A DNA stretch of 64,000 bases. Source: JACCTU01 sp963798985 (GTDB lineage Bacteria > Actinomycetota > Thermoleophilia > Gaiellales > Gaiellaceae). Where the stretch lies: contig CAWCVL010000007.1 of the NCBI GenBank assembly GCA_963798985.1, positions 620,001 to 684,000 on the forward strand, given 5' to 3'. Below are positions 16,138 through 24,963 of this stretch, piece after piece. Under the pieces are notes generated by a model. That model ran no database searches and was not told where the DNA came from. It was given only the letters and a program-made list of their open reading frames with translations. Made by a program: the position numbers and the translations under genes. Within the stretch, counting starts at the first letter, position 1; every line of letters starts with the position of its first letter.

Positions 16138-17271
16138 CTACTCGAGCGGAATCAGCGACGCCTCGGCCATCGCGAGCGCCGCGGGCTTCGCCATCTTCAG
16201 CCGCTTCGGGCGGTGCATCCCGCCCTCGATCCACCGGTCGATCTCGAAGAAGAGCTCGTCGACGAGGATGTCGGAGCTCACCTTCTTCAGGACTCGGCCG
16301 TGCGCGTAGAGGAAGCCCGTGTCGCGGCCACCGGCGATGCCGAAGTCGGCGTCGCCCGCCTCCCCCGGTCCGTTGACGGCGCAGCCCATCACCGCGACCT
16401 CGAAGTGCTGCGGGTACTCCTTCAGGCGCTCCTCGACCTTCTCCGCGAGGTTCCAGACGCCGACGTTGTCGCGCCCGCAGCTCGGGCACGCGATCATGAT
16501 CGGCCCGCGCTCACGGAGGCCGAGCGCCTTGAGGATCTCCCACGCGACCTCGATCTCCTTCACGGGGTCGGCGGTGAGGCTGACCCGCAACGTGTCACCG
16601 ATGCCGTCGGCGAGCAGCGAGCCGATGCCGATCGCGCTGCGGATCGAACCCGAGAACGGCGTGCCCGCTTCAGTGACGCCGAGGTGCAGCGGGTAGGGCA
16701 CCTTCGCGGACAGCATCCGGTACGCGCGGATCATCGTCGGAACGTGCGTCGACTTGACCGAGATCTTGAAGTCGAAGTAGTCGAGCTTCTCGAGCAGCTC
16801 GACCTCCTCGAGCGCCGCGGCGACGAGCGCCTCCGCCTGGTCGTCTTGCGCCAGCTCGTGCAGGTGCTTCGGCAGCGAGCCGGAGTTCGCGCCGATCCGC
16901 ATCGAGATGCCCGCCGCCTTCGCCGCGGTGACGACCTCCGCGACGCGATCGGGGCCGCCGATGTTGCCGGGGTTGATCCGGACGGCCGCAACGCCCGCGT
17001 CGATCGCCTTGAGCGCGAGGCTCGCGTTGAAGTGGATGTCCGCGATTACCGGCAGCGGGCTGAGCCGGACGATCATCCGGAGCGCCTCGGCGTCTTCCGT
17101 CTTCGGCACCGCGCAGCGAACGACCTCGCAGCCGGCGTCGGCGAGTGCCGCGATCTGCGCGATCGTTGCCTGGACGTCGCGCGTCGGGGTCAGCGTCATC
17201 GACTGGAGCACGACCGGCGCTCCGCCGCCGATCGCGACGTTGCCTACTTTGATACCGCGTTCGCTGGCCAT
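16138..17271 (-). CDS. ispG: 4-hydroxy-3-methylbut-2-enyl diphosphate synthase
   Basis: Iron-sulfur enzyme of the MEP isoprenoid pathway, converting MEcPP to HMBPP. It has 377 residues. The 4Fe-4S ligands are the two cysteines of ACPSCGRDNVG (about 273-283) and the cysteine of GCAVNGPGEAGDAD (about 309-322). It starts with VGNVAIGGGAPVVLQSMT. dxr, an earlier enzyme of the same pathway, lies upstream in the same minus-strand run. Confidence 0.96.
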   Translation of the reverse strand: MASERGIKVGNVAIGGGAPVVLQSMTLTPTRDVQATIAQIAALADAGCEVVRCAVPKTEDAEALRMIVRLSPLPVIADIHFNASLALKAIDAGVAAVRINPGNIGGPDRVAEVVTAAKAAGISMRIGANSGSLPKHLHELAQDDQAEALVAAALEEVELLEKLDYFDFKISVKSTHVPTMIRAYRMLSAKVPYPLHLGVTEAGTPFSGSIRSAIGIGSLLADGIGDTLRVSLTADPVKEIEVAWEILKALGLRERGPIMIACPSCGRDNVGVWNLAEKVEERLKEYPQHFEVAVMGCAVNGPGEAGDADFGIAGGRDTGFLYAHGRVLKKVSSDILVDELFFEIDRWIEGGMHRPKRLKMAKPAALAMAEASLIPLE

Positions 17272-17298
17272 CGAGCGAAGGGTAGCTGCGGTCGCGCG

Positions 17299-17943
17299 CT
17301 AGTCTCCCACCTCGAACCGCGAGTCCACGACCGGCGGGCCGTACGCCTCGCCCCGCCGCGGTTCGACCGTCCAACGGTACGCCCCGGGCCGGAATTCGAA
17401 CCTCCGAGGCAAGACGAACCGCGGCTGTTTCGCGCGGCCTTCGAGCACGACTCGACCATCACGGGAGAAGCGGATCCGGTACTCGCTTGCCCCCGCGACC
17501 GGCACCCAGGCGAAGGTCCGGGACGGCGTGAAGCCGGCCCCGGCAGCGCTCTTCGTCGTCGGTGCTGTCACGCCTGTCGTGGCGGCGGCGGAGGCCGCGG
17601 CGCGGGACGGTTCGGGCTCGAACGACGGCCGGTCGTCCGAACGTGTGAACACGTCGCTGCTCCCCGCCGCGATCCCAGCCGCGGCCGCGGCGACGAGACC
17701 GAGTGCGATCGCCGTCCGTCGACGTCGACGTGGCCGCCCGACCTCGACCGGCTCTTCGGCAGCAGGCACCGGCTCTTCGGCAGCAGGCACCGGCTCTTCG
17801 GCAGCAGGCACCGGCTCTTCGGCAACAGGCTCCGGCGCCACCGGGACGAACGTCCGCCACGGCTCTTCTGGGAGTTCGGCGCGCGCGGCCGCGGCGAGCT
17901 CGGGATCGACGCTAACCAGCTCGGGTGAGATCGGCTCGCCCAT
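17299..17943 (-). CDS. Membrane-anchored protein with Pro-Ala-Glu repeats
   Basis: A 214-residue protein. Residues ~40-66 are four near-exact copies of the heptad VPAAEEP. They are followed by a basic stretch (GRPRRRRRTA), one transmembrane helix (about 77-93), a Ser/Thr/Ala-rich linker and a C-terminal ~80-residue beta domain (FAWVPVAGASEYRIRFSRDG), similar in style to fibronectin-like folds. It is likely a cytoplasmic-tail/extracellular-domain envelope protein. It sits between rseP and ispG; its function is unknown. GGAAGG lies about 12 nt before the ATG. Confidence 0.65.
   Translation of the reverse strand: MGEPISPELVSVDPELAAAARAELPEEPWRTFVPVAPEPVAEEPVPAAEEPVPAAEEPVPAAEEPVEVGRPRRRRRTAIALGLVAAAAAGIAAGSSDVFTRSDDRPSFEPEPSRAAASAAATTGVTAPTTKSAAGAGFTPSRTFAWVPVAGASEYRIRFSRDGRVVLEGRAKQPRFVLPRRFEFRPGAYRWTVEPRRGEAYGPPVVDSRFEVGD
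17748..17831. repeat. Four tandem 21-bp repeats
   Basis: Four consecutive 21-bp units (17748, 17769, 17790, 17811), the first three almost identical and the fourth with a few changes. They encode the VPAAEEP heptads in frame, so copy-number change would preserve the reading frame. Confidence 0.9.
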
Positions 17944-17993
17944 TGGGCCACGACCTTCCAGAGAGGCCACCTTACAGCGAGCCGCCGGCTCGA

Positions 17994-19214
17994 CTACCCA
18001 GGTCCTCTGCCCCCGAGATCGTTCGAGAGACCGATGAAGAACAGCATCAGCACGAGTGCGATTCCGATCACCGAGACCCGCTCGTAGACCTCTCGACCAA
18101 CCGCACGGCCGCGCAGGCCTTCGACGATCGAGAAGGCGATGTGCCCGCCGTCGAGTGGGAGGAGCGGCAGCAGGTTGAGCAGCGCGAGCGACAGGCTGAT
18201 GAACGCGAGCAGCTGCAGGTACACGCGGAAGTCCGCCTCCACGGCTTGGCTCGAAACGCGCGTGATCCCCACGGGGCTGGAGATGTCCTTGCGACCTTCC
18301 GGAGTGACGAGGCGCGCGAACCCGTTGCCGATCGCCTTCGTCACCTCCCACGTCCGGCCGAACGCGAGCGCGATCGCCTCGCCGGGCGAGTAGCGCTCCC
18401 AGCGCACTCCCGGCCGGAAGCCAACCGCCCAGTTCTGGTCGAAGTAGTGCGTCGGCGTCACCTCGATCGTCTCGGTGCGACCGCCGCGGTCGACGGCGAG
18501 CGTGACCGGCTTGCCTTCCGACGCCTGCACCGCGTCGTAGACCTCGTTGAACTCGCCCACCTGTTGCCCGTCGATGCCGACGATGCGGTCACCCGCGCGA
18601 AGTCCCGCGATGTCCGCCGGGCTACCGGGTTGCACCTCGTTCACGCTGAGCGTCGCCACCCGGACGCCGAACGCGAACACGACCGCGAGGAGCGCGATCG
18701 CGAAGAGGAGGTTCGTGCCGGGCCCCGCGAAGATGACTGCGACCCGTCTCCAGGTGCCTGCACGCCAGTACGCGTCGCCGCCGAGTGCGTCCTGGAGCTC
18801 GCTCAGCCCCCGGTCCGCGCCGCGCCGCGCCGCCGGCGACAGCTCGACGCCTTTGACGCTCGCCTCGAGGGCGGCAAGCTCGACGCCCGGTGTGTACTCA
18901 CCGCGCTCCAGCCTCCGCTTCATGCGCTCGATCGACCCGGTGAGCTCAGGTGCTTCGTGCACCGCTCGCCCGAAGTGCGCGTCCAGGTCGGACGGCGCGG
19001 GCCGGTGCATGCCCGGGATCTTCACGTAGCCGCCGAGCGGGATCGCTCCGATCCCGTACTCGATGCCGCCGCGGTTGACCTTCGCGACTGCGGGCGGGAA
19101 ACCGATGTAGAACCGCCGCGGGCGCATCCCGAGCGCGCGCGCCGTGAAGAAATGGCCCGCCTCGTGGATCAGCACGAGGAACGCGAGCCCGAGGATCGCG
19201 ACGAGCCAGCTCAC
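17994..19214 (-). CDS. rseP: Site-2 zinc metalloprotease, RseP/Rip1 family
   Basis: A 406-residue intramembrane protease that cleaves anti-sigma factors or other membrane substrates. The zinc motif HEAGH is in the first transmembrane helix (residues 17-21) and the second metal motif is LLPLLPLDGGH in a C-terminal helix. A PDZ domain sits in between (about 195-260: VQPGSPADIAGLRAGDRI). The 75-residue charged insertion after residue 75 is longer than usual. The GTG start overlaps the dxr stop (GTGA). Confidence 0.93.
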   Translation of the reverse strand: MSWLVAILGLAFLVLIHEAGHFFTARALGMRPRRFYIGFPPAVAKVNRGGIEYGIGAIPLGGYVKIPGMHRPAPSDLDAHFGRAVHEAPELTGSIERMKRRLERGEYTPGVELAALEASVKGVELSPAARRGADRGLSELQDALGGDAYWRAGTWRRVAVIFAGPGTNLLFAIALLAVVFAFGVRVATLSVNEVQPGSPADIAGLRAGDRIVGIDGQQVGEFNEVYDAVQASEGKPVTLAVDRGGRTETIEVTPTHYFDQNWAVGFRPGVRWERYSPGEAIALAFGRTWEVTKAIGNGFARLVTPEGRKDISSPVGITRVSSQAVEADFRVYLQLLAFISLSLALLNLLPLLPLDGGHIAFSIVEGLRGRAVGREVYERVSVIGIALVLMLFFIGLSNDLGGRGPG

Positions 19215-20263
19215 GCGCCCACTCCCGCGGCGATCCGGCGAGCGGCGGCGTCCGCCTCCACGAGGTCGCTCAGGTCGCGCGCAGGCGCACCGTCGGAGGC
19301 GGCAAGCGCCTCCTCAACCGCAGCGGCGATTCCCAGGAAGGGGAGGCGCCTGTCGAGGAATGCCTCGACCGCCACCTCGTTCGCCGCGTTGAACACGCAG
19401 GGCAGGGTACCTCCCCGCTCTCCCGCCTCCCGGGCGAGACGCAGCAGTGGGAACGTCTCGACGTCTGGCGCCTCGAACTCGAGCGTCGTGCCTGCGAGCT
19501 CGAGTCGCGCCACCGGCGTCGGCGCTCGCTCCGGATAGGTCAGCGCGAACGAGATCGGCACCCGCATGTCCGGGTGCCCGAGGTGCGCGAGGGAGGCGCC
19601 GTCGCGGAAGCGCGCGAGGCCGTGGACGACGGAGGTCGGGTGGATGACGACGTCGATCTGCTCGTACGCGACGCCGAACAGGAAGTGCGCCTCGATCAGC
19701 TCGAGCCCCTTGTTCGCGAGCGTCGCGGAATCCACGGTGATCTTACGGCCCATCCGCCAAGTTGGATGCTGGAGGGCCTGCTCCGGCGTCACCTCGGCGA
19801 GGTCTTCGCGCCTGCGGCCGCGGAACGGCCCTCCCGACGCAGTGAGGACGAGTGAGTCGATCTCCTCCGCCCGGCGCCCCTCGAGGCACTGGAAGAGCGC
19901 GGAGTGCTCGCTGTCCACGGGGAGTAGGAGCCCTCCCCCACGCTCCCGCGCCGCGAGCGCGAGGTCACCTGCCGCGACGAGGCTCTCCTTGTTCGCGAGC
20001 GCGAGCGTCACGCCCCGCTCGAGTGCCCACAGCGTCGCAGGGAGCCCCGCGAACCCGACCACGGCGTTGAGCACCACGTCCGGCTCCGCGCGCTCGAGCA
20101 GCTCGGTCAGGTCGCCGCCGACCTGAGTCAGTGGCGCGAGGCCGTCGATCGGCTCCGACCCCGACGCGGCCGCAACCAGCTCGAGGCCGGGGTTCGCCTC
20201 GACGATCTCGATCGCCTGCCGGCCGATCGATCCCGTCGCACCGAGCAGCGCGACGCGCGTCAT
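19211..20263 (-). CDS. dxr: 1-deoxy-D-xylulose 5-phosphate reductoisomerase
   Basis: Second MEP-pathway enzyme: DXP plus NADPH to MEP; the fosmidomycin target. It has 350 residues, somewhat shorter than the usual ~390. The NADPH-binding loop is LLGATGSIGRQ (6-16). Active-site segments include NKESLVAAG, PVDSEHSALFQC, TASGGPFRG and KGLELIEAHFLF. The ATG overlaps the cdsA stop. Confidence 0.96.
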   Translation of the reverse strand: MTRVALLGATGSIGRQAIEIVEANPGLELVAAASGSEPIDGLAPLTQVGGDLTELLERAEPDVVLNAVVGFAGLPATLWALERGVTLALANKESLVAAGDLALAARERGGGLLLPVDSEHSALFQCLEGRRAEEIDSLVLTASGGPFRGRRREDLAEVTPEQALQHPTWRMGRKITVDSATLANKGLELIEAHFLFGVAYEQIDVVIHPTSVVHGLARFRDGASLAHLGHPDMRVPISFALTYPERAPTPVARLELAGTTLEFEAPDVETFPLLRLAREAGERGGTLPCVFNAANEVAVEAFLDRRLPFLGIAAAVEEALAASDGAPARDLSDLVEADAAARRIAAGVGA

Positions 20264-21066
20264 CCCTGCAGCGCCACGATCGTCCAGTAGCCCGCCACCG
20301 AGGCGAAGAGCAGAGAGTCGATGCGATCGAGCACGCCGCCGTGCCCGCCGAGCAGGCGCCCGGTGTCCTTGACCTGCATGTCGCGCTTCACCGCAGACTC
20401 GAAGAGGTCGCCGATCGTGCCCGCGAGCGCGAGCACCGCGCCGACGACCAGTGCCTCCCAGATCTCGAGAAAGTGTCCGCGGTCCTGGTAGAGCGCGAAG
20501 AACGCGACGAGCACGGAAGCCGCGAAGCCGGCGACGAAGCCTTCCCACGTCTTCCCCGGGGACAGCACCGCTGCCAGCTTGTGCCTGCCCACCAACCGCC
20601 CGGCGAAGTACGCCGCCGTGTCGCTCGCCCAGACGGCGAGCAGCACAGTGAAGATCGAGAGCCGCCCGAGCGTGTCGTCCCCGATGTCGCGGAGCAGGAT
20701 CAGGTGACCGATGCCGGCGCCGATCCAGAACGCGCCCAGGATCGTCGAGGCGATCGTCACCGTGCCGGACTGGCGGGTCTCGGCCACGCCGTAGAGCCCG
20801 AACGCGAACACGAACGTCGAGAGCAGGCCGGCGAGCAGCCAGCCGGCGCCGCCGACCTCCGCACCGACCAGCCCCACGAGAACGCCGGCGAAGCCTGCGA
20901 GGACGAGCGGCCGCAACGGTCGGATCGTCGTGTACAGCTCGTGCAGCGCAAGCAGTGCGCCGATCGTCGCGACTCCGAAGAGCCACCAGCCGTCGAAGTA
21001 CGCGGCGGCCAGCACCGCGACGAGCAGCGGGACGGCGACGAGGACGCGGCCGGCGAGGTCTCTCAT
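20260..21066 (-). CDS. cdsA: Phosphatidate cytidylyltransferase
   Basis: Makes CDP-diacylglycerol, the substrate for PgsA. It has 268 residues with seven to eight hydrophobic helices. The C-terminal signature runs from SPGKTWEGFVAGFAAS to KRDMQVKDTGRLLGGHGGVL and DRIDS, with the metal-binding Asp residues. It overlaps uppS upstream (ATGA) and dxr downstream, so the three are tightly coupled. Confidence 0.95.
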   Translation of the reverse strand: MRDLAGRVLVAVPLLVAVLAAAYFDGWWLFGVATIGALLALHELYTTIRPLRPLVLAGFAGVLVGLVGAEVGGAGWLLAGLLSTFVFAFGLYGVAETRQSGTVTIASTILGAFWIGAGIGHLILLRDIGDDTLGRLSIFTVLLAVWASDTAAYFAGRLVGRHKLAAVLSPGKTWEGFVAGFAASVLVAFFALYQDRGHFLEIWEALVVGAVLALAGTIGDLFESAVKRDMQVKDTGRLLGGHGGVLDRIDSLLFASVAGYWTIVALQG

Positions 21067-21752
21067 CGCGCGCCGAAACGGCGGCGACGCTGCGCGAACG
21101 TCTCGAGCGCCGCGCGCAGCTCGTCCGCGCCGAAGTCCGGCCAGAGCGTTTCGGTGAACACGAGCTCCGCGTACGCGAGCTGCCAGAGCAGGAAGTTCGA
21201 GATCCTGAGCTCGCCCGACGTTCGGACGAGCAGGTCGGGGTCCGGCATCTCGGGCTCGTAGAGGTGCTCGGCGATCAGCTCTTCGTCGATCGCGTCCGGC
21301 GCAGCTCGACTCGCCGCGATCTCGCGCACGGCCTCGCACGAGCTCTGCGCGGCCGCCGTAGTCGAAGCAGATCCAGAGGCGCAGCCGGTCGTTCTCGCTC
21401 GTCTCTTCTTCCAGCGCCACCATGCGCGCGAGCAGGAGTCCGGCGCGCGGTCCCGGCGACCGACGAACCGGACGCGCACGCCCTCCTTCGCCAGGTCGGG
21501 CAGCTCCCGCTCGATCGTGTCGCCGAAGATCTCCATCAGGTCCTCGACTTCGTCGATGGGCCGCGACCAGTTCTCCGTCGAGAACGCGTACACCGCGAGC
21601 GATTCGACGCCGAGGTCGATCGCCGCCTCGACCGTTCGTCTCAGGGCTTTGGTGCCGGCGCGATGGCCCTCGGCAACGGGCAGGCCCCGCTGCTCGGCCC
21701 AGCGGCCGTTGCCGTCCATGATGACCGCGACGGCGCGGGCGAGCGTCGCCAC
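21063..21752 (-). CDS. uppS: Isoprenyl transferase UppS (two compensating frameshifts)
   Basis: Undecaprenyl-diphosphate synthase: condenses isopentenyl diphosphates into the C55 lipid carrier. The catalytic start AVIMDGNGRWAEQRGLP and the C-terminal LLVRTSGELRISNFLLWQLAYAE are in one frame. Between ~21445 and ~21340 the conserved sequence (VALEEETSENDRLRLW, FDYGGRAEL) is in another frame. Two opposite one-base indels restore the full protein of ~229 residues. Because uppS is normally essential, this looks like sequence error. GTG 21752 is used as start. Confidence 0.88.
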   Translation of the reverse strand: MATLARAVAVIMDGNGRWAEQRGLPVAEGHRAGTKALRRTVEAAIDLGVESLAVYAFSTENWSRPIDEVEDLMEIFGDTIERELPDLAKEGVRVRFVGRRDRAPDSCSRAWWRWKKRRARTTGCASGSASTTAAAQSSCEAVREIAASRAAPDAIDEELIAEHLYEPEMPDPDLLVRTSGELRISNFLLWQLAYAELVFTETLWPDFGADELRAALETFAQRRRRFGAR

Positions 21753-22408
21753 AGTGCCTTTCCGTGCTGCGAGCCCCGCGGCGACTGGGACTCGGGCAGC
21801 GCGCTGTGCGCCGCTGGAGGTGGGGTGGGCAGTGCCGGGAGAGGCATCGAACCTTCCAGGATCTCGGCTTCTTTGTGCTTGAGCGCGTCGTCGATCGACT
21901 TGATGTGCTCGTCGGTGAGCTTCTGCACGCGCTCCTCGCCGCGGTGCTCCTCGTCCGCGCCGACCTCGCCCTTGTTCACGAGCTCCTTCATGTGGTGCAG
22001 CACGTCACGGCGAACGTTCCGCACGGCGATGCGCCCTTCCTCCGCGAGGTGGCGGACGACCTTGACGAGCTCCTTGCGCCGTTCCTCGGTGAGCTGCGGG
22101 ATCGGGAGCCGGATCACCTTTCCGTCGTTGGACGGCGTGAGGCCCAGGTCGGACTCCTGGATCGCCTTCTCGATCTGCTTCGTCGACGTCGGGTCGAACG
22201 GCTGGATCGTCAGCATCCGCGGCTCGGGGACGTTGATCGTCGCGAGCTGCTTCAGCGGCGTCTCCTGGCCGTAGTAGTCGATGACGATTCGATCGAGGAG
22301 CGCCGCCGAGGCGCGGCCCGTGCGCACGGTGTTGAACTCGTTGCGCGCGTGCTCCACGGCCTGGTCCATCCGTCGCTGCCCGTCCTGCATCAGCTCGTCG
22401 ACGGTCAC
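21641..22408 (-). CDS. frr: Ribosome recycling factor (3' end possibly frameshifted)
   Basis: Releases ribosomes from mRNA after termination, together with EF-G. Residues 1-185 cover the whole family (TVRTGRASAALLDRI, then VPEPRMLTIQPFD, LTEERRKELVKVVR and a C-terminal helix ending near KHKEAEILE). The open frame runs on for ~70 low-complexity residues that overlap uppS by 112 bp. Normal RRF ends near 21854, so an indel near 21850 probably hides the true stop. The GTG start overlaps the pyrH stop. Confidence 0.9.
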   Translation of the reverse strand: MTVDELMQDGQRRMDQAVEHARNEFNTVRTGRASAALLDRIVIDYYGQETPLKQLATINVPEPRMLTIQPFDPTSTKQIEKAIQESDLGLTPSNDGKVIRLPIPQLTEERRKELVKVVRHLAEEGRIAVRNVRRDVLHHMKELVNKGEVGADEEHRGEERVQKLTDEHIKSIDDALKHKEAEILEGSMPLPALPTPPPAAHSALPESQSPRGSQHGKALWRRSPAPSRSSWTATAAGPSSGACPLPRAIAPAPKP

Positions 22409-23172
22409 GCCGCCCCCTCTCCCGTCGAGATGATCGTTCCCACGCGCTCGCCGTCGACGACCCGGCGCAGGTTCCCTTCGCCGCTTCCGAAGACGTAGAT
22501 CGGCAGGTCGTTGTCCATGCAGAGCGAGAGCGCGGTCGTGTCCATCACCTTCAGCCCGCGCTCGATCGCCTGGCGGTGCGTGAGCTCCGGGATGAACTCC
22601 GCGGTCGGGTCGGTGTTCGGGTCGGCGCTGTACACGCCGCGCGCTCCGTGCTTGGCCATCAGGATCGCGGCAGCGCCGATCTCCAGCGCGCGGAGCGCCG
22701 CGGCGGTGTCGGTCGTGAAGTACGGGTTACCGGTGCCGGCCGCGAAGATGACGATCCGTCGCTTCTCGAGGTGCCGGATCGCCCGGCGGCGGATGTACGG
22801 CTCGGCGACGTCCGCGATGTCGAGCGCAGACTGCACGCGCGTCTCCGCGCCGGCGCGCTCGAGCGCGTCCTGGAGGGCGAGCGCGTTCATCACGGTGGCC
22901 AACATTCCCATGTAGTCGGCCGTCGCGCGGTCCATGCCGCCCGCGGACGCTTCGAGCCCGCGGTAGAGGTTCCCCGCGCCGACGACGACCGCGAGCTCGG
23001 TCACGCCCGCCACGTCCGAGATCTCGCTGGCGAGCTCGTCGATGGTCGCGGAGTCGAGCCCGTACTCCCGGGGGCCCATCAGGGCCTCGCCCGAGAGCTT
23101 CAACAGCACTCGGCGGAACGGTTCGCGGGCCGCCCCTGCGGCCGCGGGCGTTTCCTGCGGCCGGACCGCCAT
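22405..23172 (-). CDS. pyrH: Uridylate kinase
   Basis: UMP kinase of pyrimidine nucleotide synthesis, a hexameric amino-acid-kinase-fold enzyme. It has 255 residues from ATG 23172, which overlaps the tsf stop by one base. Motifs: LLKLSGEALMG (phosphate binding, about 27-37), VVVGAGNLYRG (about 68-78), AAGTGNPYFTTDTAAALRA (about 149-167). The N-terminal ~22 residues before the kinase fold are a short polar extension. Confidence 0.95.
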   Translation of the reverse strand: MAVRPQETPAAAGAAREPFRRVLLKLSGEALMGPREYGLDSATIDELASEISDVAGVTELAVVVGAGNLYRGLEASAGGMDRATADYMGMLATVMNALALQDALERAGAETRVQSALDIADVAEPYIRRRAIRHLEKRRIVIFAAGTGNPYFTTDTAAALRALEIGAAAILMAKHGARGVYSADPNTDPTAEFIPELTHRQAIERGLKVMDTTALSLCMDNDLPIYVFGSGEGNLRRVVDGERVGTIISTGEGAA

Positions 23173-23975
23173 CACCCCGAGAGCGAGATCCGCTCGAACT
23201 CGGCCACCTGGGCACCCTCGCCCTCGAGCGCCTGGCCGACGGTCTGGGCCGTGTCGTGGATCCACGGCTGCTCGGCCAGGACCTGCGCGGCGAAGAAGCG
23301 CTTGTTGACCATCCCTTCGACGATCTTCTCACGCGCCTGCTCCGGCTTCGACTGGACCTCGTCGGAGGCGAGGTAGATCTCGCGCTCTGCCGTCGCGAGC
23401 TCCTCCGGTACGTCCTCGCGGGCGATGTACTGCGGCGCCGAGGCCGCGATGTGCATCGCAACCTTGCGGGCGAGCTCCGGGGAACCGCCACGGAGCTGCA
23501 CGAGCACGCCCAGCTTGTTCGCGGGCGGGTGCGCGTAGCCCTCGAGCGTCCCGGTGTCGATCCGCTCGAACCGTGCAGGCGAGAGGATCTGGATGTTCTC
23601 GCCGAGCCTGGCCGTGAGCTCCTTGCGCTCGTCCTCGAGCTTCGCCTCGGCTCCGACCCCCTCCTCGTCGACCAGCTCGAGCACCTTCTTCGCGAAGGCG
23701 AGGAAGTCGTCGTTGTTCGAGACCGGCTCGGTCTCGCAGCCGACACCGACGATCGTCCCGCGGCTGCCGTCCTCGTGGATCCGGTAGCCGACCTTGCCTT
23801 CCGTCGTCGCCCTCGCCGCTCGCTTGTCGGCCGAGGCCATTCCCTTCTCGCGCAGGAGCGTCTTCGCGGCGTCGAGGTCGCCGCCGGTGTCCTGGAGCGC
23901 GCGCTTCGCGTCCATGATCCCGGCGCCGGTCATCTCGCGGAGCTCCTTGACGAGCGTGGCGGAGATCGCCGTCAC
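23172..23975 (-). CDS. tsf: Translation elongation factor Ts
   Basis: Nucleotide-exchange factor for EF-Tu. It has 267 residues: an N-terminal UBA-like domain (LVKELREMTGAGIMDAKRAL), the core subdomain (EGKVGYRIHEDGSRGTIVGV, then CETEPVSNNDDFLAFA) and a C-terminal coiled module. The GTG start overlaps the rpsB stop (GTGA), the standard rpsB-tsf pairing. Confidence 0.96.
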   Translation of the reverse strand: MTAISATLVKELREMTGAGIMDAKRALQDTGGDLDAAKTLLREKGMASADKRAARATTEGKVGYRIHEDGSRGTIVGVGCETEPVSNNDDFLAFAKKVLELVDEEGVGAEAKLEDERKELTARLGENIQILSPARFERIDTGTLEGYAHPPANKLGVLVQLRGGSPELARKVAMHIAASAPQYIAREDVPEELATAEREIYLASDEVQSKPEQAREKIVEGMVNKRFFAAQVLAEQPWIHDTAQTVGQALEGEGAQVAEFERISLSG

Positions 23976-24793
23976 GTGGTCACCTCTTCGGCGACCGGCT
24001 CCTCCGTTTGAGCGACCTGCTCCTCGCCGCCCTCCGGCACGGTCTCCGTCTCCGTCTCCGCCGTCGGCTCGGGGGCCGTCGGCGTCGCGCGGCTGAGCTC
24101 CTGCTCCGTCACGCCGGTCGCGCCGGCCGCGATGCCGTCGGCGATCACGCGCGCGACGAGCTCGCAGGAGCGGATCGCGTCGTCGTTGCCGGGAATCACG
24201 TAGTCGGCCTCGTCGGGATCGCAGTTCGTGTCGACGAGCGCGATCACCGGGAGGTTCAACCGGCGGGCCTCGGCGACGCCGAGCTGCTCCTTTTTCAGGT
24301 CGAGGATGAACACCGCGTCGGGGTGGCGCTTCATGTCGGCGACGCCGCCGAGGTTCGCGTCGAGCTTCTCGAGCTGGCCCAGCAGCTCGATCCGCTCCTT
24401 CGACGGGAGCAGCTCCAGCTGCCCCTCCGCCTGGAGCCGGCGCAGCTCGTGAAGCCGGTCGATCCGGCTGTGGATCGTGCGCCAGTTCGTGAGCAGCCCG
24501 CCGAGCCAGCGATGGTTGACGTAGGGCATCCCGACGCGCTTCGCGTGGTTCTCCACGGCGTCCTGCGCCTGCTTCTTCGTGCCGACGAAGAGCACCGTGC
24601 CGTTTCGGCTGGCGATGTTCTTCGCGAAGTCGTATGCCTCCTCGAGCAGCTGCTGCGTCTGCTGGAGGTCGATGATGTAGATGCCGCCCCGCTCGGTGAA
24701 GATGAAGCGGCGCATCTTGGGGTTCCAGCGCCTCGTCTGGTGGCCGAAGTGGACCCCGGCCTCGAGGAGCTCTCGCATGCTGACGACGGACAT
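23972..24793 (-). CDS. rpsB: 30S ribosomal protein S2
   Basis: Small-subunit ribosomal protein of 273 residues. Family signatures: LLEAGVHFGHQTRRWNPKM at the N terminus, HRWLGGLLTNWRTI and the C-terminal PVIALVDTNCDPDEADYVIP. The last ~40 residues form an acidic Glu/Thr-rich tail seen in many actinobacterial S2 proteins. GGAGG lies 10 nt before the ATG. First gene of the rpsB-tsf-pyrH-frr-uppS-cdsA-dxr run. Confidence 0.97.
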   Translation of the reverse strand: MSVVSMRELLEAGVHFGHQTRRWNPKMRRFIFTERGGIYIIDLQQTQQLLEEAYDFAKNIASRNGTVLFVGTKKQAQDAVENHAKRVGMPYVNHRWLGGLLTNWRTIHSRIDRLHELRRLQAEGQLELLPSKERIELLGQLEKLDANLGGVADMKRHPDAVFILDLKKEQLGVAEARRLNLPVIALVDTNCDPDEADYVIPGNDDAIRSCELVARVIADGIAAGATGVTEQELSRATPTAPEPTAETETETVPEGGEEQVAQTEEPVAEEVTT

Positions 24794-24951
24794 GGTGGCC
24801 TAGCCTCCGTTTCCCGGTTTCGTTGTCTACTGCCTCCGGCGGGCTCGGCTGGAACCGGGGCATCCGTCGTCCCGGCACCGCCACCCGAGTCGCCCCGCCG
24901 GGTCGAAGGAGTGGAACGGCGAATGCTAGCGGGAGCCGCCGGGATCGGCCG

Positions 24952-24957
24952 TATCCT
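24952..24957 (+). promoter_or_regulatory. -10-like TATCCT 6 nt before GTG 24964
   Basis: TANNNT hexamer ending exactly 6 nt before the GTG of the diguanylate cyclase gene. This fits leaderless initiation and fixes the start codon choice. Confidence 0.45.
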
Positions 24958-24963
24958 GGCCCC

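Noticed and set aside
17748..17831. CRISPR array
   Set aside because: Repeats are contiguous 21-bp units without spacers and are translated in frame.
21641..21854. Genuine C-terminal extension of ribosome recycling factor
   Set aside because: The extra ~70 residues are low complexity and overlap uppS by 112 bp; a missed stop caused by an indel is simpler.
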